From Clostridiales bacterium (lineage in GTDB: Bacteria; Bacillota; Clostridia; Christensenellales; HGM11417), in assembly GCA_012519285.1 (NCBI GenBank), contig JAAYQN010000001.1, positions 1-33,688 on the forward strand: 33,688 nt of DNA, in the 5' to 3' direction. The notes beneath the pieces are model-generated. The model searched no databases. It saw nothing but the letters and a program-made list of their open reading frames with translations, and had not been told where the DNA came from. Below are positions 1 through 8,059 of this stretch, in pieces. Both the position numbers and the translations under genes were made by a program. Each line of letters starts with the position of its first letter. The first letter of the stretch is position 1.

Positions 1-19
1 TATACTGTTCTTGATTCAT
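1..19 (-). mobile_element. IS30-like transposase, first codons only (MNQEQY...), truncated by window edge; element end lies near 111-121
   Basis: Reverse complement of 1-19 reads ATG AAT CAA GAA CAG TAT with a GGGA-type RBS upstream. CCGTTGCACTT (101-111) and AACTTATTATACAAA (56-70) are exact inverted matches to the IS30-like end at 33515-33540. Confidence 0.5.
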
Positions 20-173
20 AGTGGCTTTTCCCTTTTGTATAATTTTGTTATGACAAACTTATTATACAAAGAAAAAGTTTCACTATGAATCTTTTTTTAT
101 CCGTTGCACTTCATTTTACAATCTTCCATTTTTGGGAAAAAATGCCGTTTTGCATAATTTTTTGCTCAAAAGG

Positions 174-202
174 TTGTTAATAGTCTCAAAATATTGTATA
201 AT
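174..202 (+). promoter_or_regulatory. sigma-A-like promoter TTGTTA-17-TATAAT for citrate synthase
   Basis: TTGTTA 174-179, 17-nt spacer, TATAAT 197-202. Confidence 0.7.
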
Positions 203-348
203 AAAAAAACTAACCCCTTTCAAAAAGCCCCGCTTTTGCCATAAATCCAAGCCCATATTTCTTTCATAATTAGCGTCGCCAAAAGGTAAAACCTGTTTTC
301 TCCTTTTTGCTTGCTAAAAAGGGCAAAAATTTTGCTAAAGGAGGTACT

Positions 349-1710
349 ATGAGTTTTTTTTCAACCGAAATCACCGACCAGATAAGGGAGCTGAGCGCTC
401 TCGCGGAAAAATCAACCACGATAGACCCTTCCCTGTATAATAAGTACGACGTCAAGAGAGGGCTGAGGGACGTTGACGGCAGCGGCGTGGTGGCAGGCCT
501 GACGCACATTTCTGACATAATATCCTCGAAGGTGCGGGACGGAAAGGCTGTGCCCTGCAAGGGCGAGCTCTATTATAGGGGATACGACATCCACGACCTC
601 GTGAACGGCTTTATAAGCGGCGATAGGTTCGGCTTTGAGGAGGTCTCCTACCTGCTGCTGTTCGGAAAGCTGCCGAACTCAGAAGAGCTTAAACAGTTCA
701 ATGCTATCTTGAGCAGCTTCAAGACGCTGCCCGTCAGCTTTGTGCGCGACATAATAATGAAAAGGGCATCCATCGACATTATGAATGTCATGTCGAGGAG
801 CGTCCTTACGCTCTACGCTTACGATGATATGGCGGATGATACATCCATTCCCAACGTGCTACGCCAATGCCTTCAGCTCATCGCGCAGTTTCCCCTTATC
901 GCCGTATACGGCTATCAGGTGTACTCACACTACCACGACGACAACAGCTTGATAATACATAAGCCCATGCAAAACCTGTCGACTTCGGAGAATATCCTCC
1001 ACCTGTTGAGGCCGGACAGCAGCTACACCAAGCTTGAGGCAAAGCTTTTGGATCTCTCACTGGTGCTGCACGCCGAGCATGGCGGGGGCAACAATTCTTC
1101 CTTCACAGCGCACGTGGTCACCTCGACGGGGACAGACACCTACTCGACGATAGCCGCTTCTCTCTGTTCCCTCAAGGGATCAAGGCACGGCGGCGCAAAT
1201 ATAAAAGTTGTAAAGATGTTCGAGGACATGAAAGCCTCGCTCAAGGGAGACTATTCCGACGGCGCGGTGTGTGGCTATCTCGTTAAGCTTCTGGACAAAG
1301 AGGCATTCGACCGCTCAGGCCTGATCTACGGGATGGGGCACGCGGTATACTCGCTCTCCGACCCCCGCGCCGAGATATTAAAGGGCTTTGTGGAGCAGCT
1401 CGCGCACGAGAAGGGCTACGACGAGCATTTTGAGCTTTACAGAAAGGTGGAGCGCCTCGCGCCCATAGTCATCGCCGAAAAGCGAAAGATTTATAAAGGC
1501 GTCAGCGCCAACATCGATTTCTATTCCGGTTTTGTGTACAAAATGCTGGGTCTGCCCGTGGAGCTGTTTACGCCGATATTCGCCGTTTCGAGGATAGTGG
1601 GCTGGAGCGCTCACAGGATAGAGGAGATTGCGGGCAGGGGAAAGATAATAAGGCCGGGCTACGTGTGCGTGTGCCCCAAAAAGGAATACGTGCCAATTGA
1701 AAAAAGGTAA
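349..1710 (+). CDS. gltA: citrate synthase
   Basis: ORF with citrate synthase motifs (ELYYRGYDIHDLV, LHAEHGGGNNSSF, GSRHGGAN, GMGHAVYS, DFYSG). Start set at ATG 349 after AAAGGAGG rather than the ORF-track start at 307. Confidence 0.95.
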   Translation: MSFFSTEITDQIRELSALAEKSTTIDPSLYNKYDVKRGLRDVDGSGVVAGLTHISDIISSKVRDGKAVPCKGELYYRGYDIHDLVNGFISGDRFGFEEVSYLLLFGKLPNSEELKQFNAILSSFKTLPVSFVRDIIMKRASIDIMNVMSRSVLTLYAYDDMADDTSIPNVLRQCLQLIAQFPLIAVYGYQVYSHYHDDNSLIIHKPMQNLSTSENILHLLRPDSSYTKLEAKLLDLSLVLHAEHGGGNNSSFTAHVVTSTGTDTYSTIAASLCSLKGSRHGGANIKVVKMFEDMKASLKGDYSDGAVCGYLVKLLDKEAFDRSGLIYGMGHAVYSLSDPRAEILKGFVEQLAHEKGYDEHFELYRKVERLAPIVIAEKRKIYKGVSANIDFYSGFVYKMLGLPVELFTPIFAVSRIVGWSAHRIEEIAGRGKIIRPGYVCVCPKKEYVPIEKR

Positions 1711-1786
1711 AGGACGGGGAAAAACCAAACCCCCGCCATAATTTAAGGTTATGAAAGTTAATTAGAGCCTTTTCCTTAATAATCTG

Positions 1787-1813
1787 TTGACATGGCGGCT
1801 TATAATATATAAT
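1787..1813 (+). promoter_or_regulatory. promoter-like TTGACA-15-TATAAT upstream of the glutamine synthetase relic
   Basis: TTGACA 1787-1792, TATAAT 1808-1813 (15-bp spacer); no intact gene follows. Confidence 0.4.
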
Positions 1814-1854
1814 GTAATCTGAATTTAGGCGTAACATAAAGAAATAAAAACAAC

Positions 1855-1947
1855 TTCAAAAAAGACGAGGACGGCGCGCCCACGCTCATTCCATTTGACA
1901 ACGGCGGCTACCTCGACATGGCGCCCGTCGACAAAGGGGAAAACATT
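1855..1947 (+). pseudogene. glutamine synthetase internal fragment A (FKKDEDGAPTLIPFDNGGYLDMAPVDKGENI)
   Basis: Plus-strand translation resembles the GS-I segment 'DE.G.PT......GGYFDLAPVDLGEN'; no start and no continuation in frame. Confidence 0.75.
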
Positions 1948-2005
1948 TTTTGGTTGCAAAATGGCACGCTCTTACATGGAAAAAAATTTTGCCTGTTTGG
2001 ACGCA

Positions 2006-2119
2006 ACATTCCAAGGCGTTGCTCTTTTCAAACTCTATCTCGTTTTGGCCTGTGCCGTGCTCATGATGGGAGGTTACCGGCCTTATTCCCATCTGCTCGA
2101 GGATGAGACATATCTCGCG
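2006..2119 (-). pseudogene. glutamine synthetase internal fragment B, inverted (REICLILEQMGIRPVTSHHEHGTGQNEIEFEKSNALEC)
   Basis: Minus-strand translation resembles the GS-I segment 'RRDICLTLEQMGI..EASHHE.GPGQNEIDF...ALE', which directly follows fragment A in intact enzymes. Confidence 0.8.
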
Positions 2120-2391
2120 ACTGTAAGCCTTACGGTTTACGCTGTTTTAATATGATAAAGATGTAAGCGATTGCTCATGGCGTTTTACAGCAATGCATTT
2201 ACTTTTGCGTAAAAGTTGAAAATTTGCTTGCCTTTCTGTCAAACAAATTTACAAATAATCAAACCAATACAAGTATCCTCATTTTTCCTTATCAATTCTT
2301 TTTTATCAGTATTTCATAAGCATTTCACAACATTTACAATCTTCCATAAAAACTTTTCCGCATATTATCGCATTGCAAACGGGTCAAAATA

Positions 2392-2420
2392 TTGATTTAT
2401 TAAAAAAAATATCTTATAAT
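2392..2420 (+). promoter_or_regulatory. sigma-A-like promoter TTGATT-17-TATAAT for galU
   Basis: TTGATT 2392-2397, 17-nt spacer, TATAAT 2415-2420. Confidence 0.65.
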
Positions 2421-2463
2421 AAAAAGAGCACATTAAATTATAATAATCTCGGAGGCAAATTAA

Positions 2464-3342
2464 ATGAGCCAGGTTACAAAGGCGGTGATACCTGCCGCGG
2501 GCCTTGGGACGAGGTTTTTGCCCTATACCAAGGCCGTCGCCAAGGAGATGCTGCCTATTGTCGACAAGCCCGCCCTTCAGCTTATCGTCGAGGAGATCGT
2601 GGCTTCGGACATCAGGGAAATCTTAATCATCACCGGAAGGAACAAGCAGAACATTGAAAACCATTTCGACAGGGTTTACGAGCTCGAGCATATCCTGGAG
2701 CAGACGGGAAAATTCGATTCCCTAAAGATAGTAAACGAAATAACCGATATGGCGGACATTCACTACGTTCGCCAAAAAGAGGCAAGGGGACTCGGCCACG
2801 CAATACTTTGCGCGAGGTACTTCGTTGGTGACGCTCCCTTCGCCGTGCTACTCGGCGACGACGTCGTCTACACCGGCGACGGGACTCCCTGTCTCAAGCA
2901 ACTTTTAGACTGCTTTGAGCAAAAGCAAAAGACCATTTTAGGCGTTCAGAGAGTTGACAGGGACAAGGTAAATAAATACGGCATCGTAACCGCAGGGCGC
3001 TCCGAAGGTAGGGTGCATGAGGTCATATCGCTTGTGGAAAAGCCAAATGTCGAGGAGGCGCCCTCTAATATTGCCGTGCTGGGCCGCTACGTCATCACTC
3101 CCGAAATCTTTACATACCTTGAGACGCAGGAGCCCGGAGCGGGCGGTGAGATTCAGCTCACCGACGCCCTGATGAAGATGTGCAGGGACCACGGCATGTA
3201 CGCCTACGAGTTCGAGGGCAAGCGCTACGACATAGGCGACAAGCTGGGATACCTCGAGGCGACAGTAGAGTACGCGCTGAGAGACCCCGTCCTCTCGGAC
3301 GGTTTTAAGGCATACCTGAAAAAGATTTCGAGCAAGTTATAA
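2464..3342 (+). CDS. galU: UTP--glucose-1-phosphate uridylyltransferase
   Basis: MSQVTKAVIPAAGLGTRFLPYTKAVAKEMLPIVDKPALQ signature; RBS GGAGG upstream. Confidence 0.97.
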   Translation: MSQVTKAVIPAAGLGTRFLPYTKAVAKEMLPIVDKPALQLIVEEIVASDIREILIITGRNKQNIENHFDRVYELEHILEQTGKFDSLKIVNEITDMADIHYVRQKEARGLGHAILCARYFVGDAPFAVLLGDDVVYTGDGTPCLKQLLDCFEQKQKTILGVQRVDRDKVNKYGIVTAGRSEGRVHEVISLVEKPNVEEAPSNIAVLGRYVITPEIFTYLETQEPGAGGEIQLTDALMKMCRDHGMYAYEFEGKRYDIGDKLGYLEATVEYALRDPVLSDGFKAYLKKISSKL

Positions 3343-3361
3343 ACGCCAAAATTTGGCTGCG

Positions 3362-4645
3362 ATGAGGATAAAATTCAAAGGCGCCCTGATACTCACCATG
3401 GACGAGAAGCGGCCCTTTATCGAGGACGGCTGCGTCGTGGTGGAAGGGGAAAAAATCGCTTATTGCGGAAAGGATGAGGCAGGCCCGTGCGATGAAGAGG
3501 TGGACGTTTCGGGCGATATACTAATGCCCGGGCTGATAAACTGCCACGCCCATCTCGCTATGTCGCTGTTCAGGGGCACGGCGGAAAGTTCCAACTTAAA
3601 GGAATGGCTGTATAATAAGGTATTCCCCATGGAAAAGCGTCTGACGTGCGACGATGTCTTCTGGGGGACAATGCTCGCCATCGCCGAATGCGCGCGAGGA
3701 GGAATAACCACAGTTGCCGACACCTATTTCTTCAATGAGGCAGCGGCTGAGGCAGCCGGGATAAGCGGTATGGGCTTGGTGCTGATGGGCGCCGACATGG
3801 ACATTGAAGGCAATACCCAGGCAGTCCTCGAAAAGGTGCGGCGGGATTATGAAAGGTACGGCGCGATGGGGATAAAATATATCCCGGGCTGCCACTCCGT
3901 TTACACCTGCTCGCAGCGGCTTATTGAGGGAATCGCGGATTTTGCCTGTCAGGTAAAATCCAAGACGTATATACATCTTTCCGAGACGCTTGAGGAAGTG
4001 GGTGAATGCGCCAACGAGCACGGGGGTTTGACGCCGCCGCAATACCTGCACAAGTGCGGCTTCTTCGACTACGGGGGCATTGCCGCCCACTGCGTTCATG
4101 TCGACAAGGACGACATCCTCTTGCTTAAGCAGCAGGGGGTCTATCCCGTGCACTGCCCCGCTTCCAACCTAAAGCTTGGAAGCGGCATAGCTCCCGTCTA
4201 TTCCATGCTCTATCACGGCCTTGAGGTGGCGCTCGGCACAGACAGCAGCGCCAGCAACAACAGGCTTGACATGTTCAGGGAGATGTACCTCGCCTCGGTG
4301 CTTCAGAAGGGGTCGATGAACAGGGCTGACGCCGTATCCGAGCTGGAGGCGCTCAGGATGGCGACGGTAAACGGCGCAAAGGCATTGGGGCTCAAGACGG
4401 GTATGATAAAGGAAGGCTATGACTCCGACATAATAAGGGTTTCCGCGAAAGGGCCTGACTTTAAACCCAAAAACACAAACGTCGCGGGGCAACTTGTGTA
4501 CGCCGCCTCATCGCACGACGTCGTAATGACCATGTGCAAGGGCAAGGTGCTATATGAGGACGGCAACTTCCACATCGGAATTGATACAGACAGGATTTAT
4601 TCGGAATGCGACAGCCGCATAAATCGCTTGCTTAAATCCATTTGA
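3362..4645 (+). CDS. mtaD: amidohydrolase, 5-methylthioadenosine/S-adenosylhomocysteine deaminase family
   Basis: DILMPGLINCHAHLAMSLFRG, HLSET, HCVHVD, LGTDSSASNN metal-site motifs. Confidence 0.85.
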   Translation: MRIKFKGALILTMDEKRPFIEDGCVVVEGEKIAYCGKDEAGPCDEEVDVSGDILMPGLINCHAHLAMSLFRGTAESSNLKEWLYNKVFPMEKRLTCDDVFWGTMLAIAECARGGITTVADTYFFNEAAAEAAGISGMGLVLMGADMDIEGNTQAVLEKVRRDYERYGAMGIKYIPGCHSVYTCSQRLIEGIADFACQVKSKTYIHLSETLEEVGECANEHGGLTPPQYLHKCGFFDYGGIAAHCVHVDKDDILLLKQQGVYPVHCPASNLKLGSGIAPVYSMLYHGLEVALGTDSSASNNRLDMFREMYLASVLQKGSMNRADAVSELEALRMATVNGAKALGLKTGMIKEGYDSDIIRVSAKGPDFKPKNTNVAGQLVYAASSHDVVMTMCKGKVLYEDGNFHIGIDTDRIYSECDSRINRLLKSI

Positions 4646-4656
4646 CGAGGTAATAA

Positions 4657-6159
4657 ATGGTTGAAAGGCTTATCGAGCAGCTTTTGATTTACGCCCAAGC
4701 TCACCTGGGACTGCGCGGATTCGATGTTTACTACGCCAGAAATCTCCTGATGGCCGAGTTCAAGGTGGCCGAGCCTTACAAGGGAGAGCTTTCACAGGAG
4801 GAAAAAGAGCGAATAAGGGGAATGGCCGTGCCCGACGAATTCATCGAGAGCCTTTGCAGCATCGCGAGTGAAAGGGAGCTTGCTCCCGAGGGCATGGAAC
4901 TTAGCTTCGCGTCAAAGATTATGGGGCTGCTCACGCCTTCTCCCGAAAAAGTAATCGAGAACTTTGACGCCATAAGGGAGAGGGAGGGCATAGAGAGCGC
5001 GTGCCTTTACCTTTATGAGCTTTCGATAAAGAACAACTACATTCAAAAGACCGCCATCGGGAAAAACATCAAGTGGCGCGCCGATTTTGGGGAGAATTTC
5101 ATCGAGGTTACCATCAACCTCAGCAAGCCCGAAAAGGACAACAGGGAAATTCTGCGCCAGCTTAAGCAGCAAGCTACTTCATATCCGTCCTGCGCCCTGT
5201 GTATCGATAACCTCGGGTTTGAGGGCAATTTGTACAGGCCTCCGCGCCAGAACATCAGAGTGATTCCCGTAAAGCTGGCGGGAGAGGAATGGTTTGTGCA
5301 GTATTCTCCCTACCTTTACTACGACGAGCACTGCATAGCCATTTCCATGGAGCACCGTCCCATGAAGGTCGACAGCAAAACGTTTTTGAGGCTGCTCGAC
5401 TTTGTTGACATCTTTCCGCATTACTTTATCGGTAGCAATGCCAGCCTGCCCATCGTGGGCGGCTCCATTCTCTCCCACGAGCATTATCAGGGGGGAGGGT
5501 ACAAGATGCCCCTGCATTATGCTGCCGACAAAAAGTTTTACGACTGCAAGATGGAGGGCGTCAGCGTCAGCACCGTTTCATGGTACAACAGAGTAGTGCG
5601 GATAAGGAGCGCCGACAGGCAAAAGCTATATTCGGTGGCGTGCAAGGTGCTTGAAAAATGGCTGGCCTATACCAACGAGGAGTGCGAGATTATCTCGAGG
5701 ACCGCCGAGCAGCATAATGCCCTCACCCCCATTATGAGGAGGGAGAAGGGCGAGTACGTCCTCGAAATCATCTTAAGAAACAACAGGACAAGCGAAAAAC
5801 ACCCCGACGGAATCTTCCACGCTCACGCCGAGTACCATAACATAAAAAAAGAGGGCATAGGACTTATCGAGGCAATGGGGCTCTACATCCTGCCCGGCAG
5901 GCTCAAGAGGCAGACAGAGGAGATAAAGAGAATCTTGTGCGGCGAGAGGGAATACGGCGAAGACTTGGAAATTCATAAGGGCATGATAGAGCGTCTGCTT
6001 GCCGAGAACGAGACGCCCATGCGGGAAGAAGAGGCGAGGCGCGCCATAACCGAATATATTAACGAGGTTTGCAGGCTAATCCTTATAAATACCGCCGTCT
6101 TTAAGCCCGACGAAAAGGGGCAGAAGGCGTTCGATGAATTCATGTCAGGCATATTCTGA
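4657..6159 (+). CDS. galT: UDP-glucose--hexose-1-phosphate uridylyltransferase (class II GalT)
   Basis: 500 aa; GGSILSHEHYQGG and FIGSNASLPIVGG match class II GalT. Confidence 0.93.
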   Translation: MVERLIEQLLIYAQAHLGLRGFDVYYARNLLMAEFKVAEPYKGELSQEEKERIRGMAVPDEFIESLCSIASERELAPEGMELSFASKIMGLLTPSPEKVIENFDAIREREGIESACLYLYELSIKNNYIQKTAIGKNIKWRADFGENFIEVTINLSKPEKDNREILRQLKQQATSYPSCALCIDNLGFEGNLYRPPRQNIRVIPVKLAGEEWFVQYSPYLYYDEHCIAISMEHRPMKVDSKTFLRLLDFVDIFPHYFIGSNASLPIVGGSILSHEHYQGGGYKMPLHYAADKKFYDCKMEGVSVSTVSWYNRVVRIRSADRQKLYSVACKVLEKWLAYTNEECEIISRTAEQHNALTPIMRREKGEYVLEIILRNNRTSEKHPDGIFHAHAEYHNIKKEGIGLIEAMGLYILPGRLKRQTEEIKRILCGEREYGEDLEIHKGMIERLLAENETPMREEEARRAITEYINEVCRLILINTAVFKPDEKGQKAFDEFMSGIF

Positions 6160-6177
6160 AGCAAAGGGGGAAATGCT

Positions 6178-6891
6178 ATGTGGAAAAAGGTCAAAGAGAA
6201 AAAGAAGAAGAGGCGGAAGCTGACGACGCTGCAGATTACAGCTGCCGTTACCGCGCTGATATTCATCATCGCGATTCCCATTGGAATTTTCGCAAACAAG
6301 GAATACCGCAAGTACTTTGAGCAGTACCGGTCCCTGTTCAACGAAAGCCAGAGGCTGGAGGGCATTTTGAAGGAGCAAAGCGACAGGTATTTTTACGAAC
6401 TGGTCCAGAACGAGCTAATCAATTTAGAGAATGGCAGCAAGGTCATATTTAATAAGATAAAGGGACTTTACAAATACAAACTCTACGTGGACGGCAAGGC
6501 GGTGAGCGGCTCTTCCGTAGAGATTTACCAGCCCCACTGCGTGATAAGGCTCGAGGAATCCTTTGCGGAAGAGACGGATCTGGCGCCGCGAGAGCTGCTA
6601 AAAAGCTTTTCTTACTTTATGAGCAATGGCCAGGGCGGCCAGCCGCTGAATGTCGATGAAATCATCAGGCCGCATGGCGACCAGATGGGCAGAATAGGGT
6701 ACGTCTATCCCTCCAATTACCCCATCGAGATCAGCAGGGACGAGAGCTACCCATACATGGTGCGCATTGACATAAACCTTCCAGACATGAGCGTGGGAAG
6801 GGAGTTTCAGCTGCTGTTTGACATGGATTTTTTGCAAAAATTCGGCATTGACGACCCGTGGGGATTTTCAGTAAGGTATGTAGGTGCGTAA
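6178..6891 (+). CDS. uncharacterised single-TM protein with basic cytosolic N-terminus and extracytoplasmic domain (paralog 1)
   Basis: KKKKRRK head, TM helix TAAVTALIFIIAIPIGIF, coiled-coil-like segment, C-terminal domain with YKLYVDGKAV. Confidence 0.7.
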   Translation: MWKKVKEKKKKRRKLTTLQITAAVTALIFIIAIPIGIFANKEYRKYFEQYRSLFNESQRLEGILKEQSDRYFYELVQNELINLENGSKVIFNKIKGLYKYKLYVDGKAVSGSSVEIYQPHCVIRLEESFAEETDLAPRELLKSFSYFMSNGQGGQPLNVDEIIRPHGDQMGRIGYVYPSNYPIEISRDESYPYMVRIDINLPDMSVGREFQLLFDMDFLQKFGIDDPWGFSVRYVGA

Positions 6892-6892
6892 T

Positions 6893-7657
6893 ATGAGCGA
6901 GGAAAAGAAGGAAAAAAATAACAGTCAGCAAAGCCAGGAAAAGCCGGAAAAAAAGGATAAGCGAAAAAGGCTCTCCAACATAAGGGTGGATTACGCCAAG
7001 CTGCAGACCGTGCTGATTTACGTCGCCTGCGGGCTGATCATCGCCATCTCGCTCTTTTATATCATATTCAACGAGGTAAACATTGCCACCACCAAGGCCA
7101 GGATAGAACAAACTGAGAAGAGGATAGAGCAGCTCAATTATTATCTCGCCAACATAGACGAATACAATGAGGAATACGTTACCGACAAGCTGATGAATCA
7201 GTACGACAGGTCCATGCTGGTCTACGCCCTCTCCGAGCTGTGGAGCTATGAGCTCTACATTAATGGGAAGCTTCTCACAAACGAGAACTACCATACCCTG
7301 TGCGATGTCGACGAAGGGGAAGAGGTGGAAATACTCTTAAAGGAAACTATGCAAGAGAACTCCATTCCTTTCAAACTCGCGTCAAAAGGCAATTCGAGGC
7401 AGGGCGACCCCAACGACGAGCTTAAGAACTATATCACGATAGCAAGCGTGATTACTTTTAATTACAGCGGCGATTCGACGCTGAAAGAGGAATCGAGAGA
7501 CGACCGCATATACCGCACGTATGAAGGCTCCCTTACCTATAAATTTGTAAAGGGGCAGGAAAACGTCGTAATTCGCATTTTCCCAACCCTGGGGGACAAG
7601 CTGGACCTGCCTGAAAAGGACGATATCGGGTTCTACTACGTTTTGACGCTCAGGTAA
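6893..7657 (+). CDS. uncharacterised single-TM protein (paralog 2)
   Basis: Same architecture as the preceding gene; TM VLIYVACGLIIAISLFYIIF; YELYINGKLL parallels YKLYVDGKAV. Confidence 0.7.
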   Translation: MSEEKKEKNNSQQSQEKPEKKDKRKRLSNIRVDYAKLQTVLIYVACGLIIAISLFYIIFNEVNIATTKARIEQTEKRIEQLNYYLANIDEYNEEYVTDKLMNQYDRSMLVYALSELWSYELYINGKLLTNENYHTLCDVDEGEEVEILLKETMQENSIPFKLASKGNSRQGDPNDELKNYITIASVITFNYSGDSTLKEESRDDRIYRTYEGSLTYKFVKGQENVVIRIFPTLGDKLDLPEKDDIGFYYVLTLR

Positions 7658-7658
7658 A

Positions 7659-7688
7659 TTGACCGATTTATTATATTTATGATATAAT
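7659..7688 (+). promoter_or_regulatory. promoter TTGACC-18-TATAAT for the pheST T-box transcript
   Basis: TTGACC 7659-7664; TATAAT 7683-7688. Confidence 0.65.
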
Positions 7689-7704
7689 AACATTCAATTA
7701 AATA

Positions 7705-7946
7705 CCAAAGGCGATGACTAAAACACGGGTAGGCAATCAGTATTATCAAGAGAGGGTTTTGCGTCGGCTGAAACAAAACCTATAATATTTGTCTATCTTT
7801 CATTTACGAGCTGTGCGAGTGAAATGGCAGTAGCCCGCGACGGTTGCACCGTTAAAACTGCAATGAGGCCGCAAAAATTTTGCGGCGAACTTAGGTGGTA
7901 CCACGAATACCTTTCGTCCTATGGATTTTATCTATAGGATTTTTTA
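7705..7946 (+). ncRNA. T-box leader (tRNA-Phe-sensing) upstream of pheS
   Basis: T-box core AGGTGGTACCACG (7893-7905) with CTTTCGTCCT partner. Stem pairing GGTAGGC (7728-7734) with GTCTATC (7791-7797) places TTC (7799-7801, followed by A) in the specifier-loop position. Terminator follows. Confidence 0.9.
7917..7946 (+). terminator. T-box intrinsic terminator
   Basis: TCCTATGGA-TTTTA-TCTATAGGA hairpin followed by TTTTTT. Confidence 0.85.
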
Positions 7947-8059
7947 ATACTGTAAAAACCTTTTTAGGCAGAGCATTTGACTATGGATCAAACGGCATGA
8001 TGGCATTAATGGAAAATTATCGGCTACAGCCTTTAGAAAAGTTTGGAGGTTATCTCAAA

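Noticed and set aside
7895-8059. N-terminal extension of PheS in the ORF track
   Set aside because: It overlaps the T-box core and terminator; the true start with RBS is 8060.
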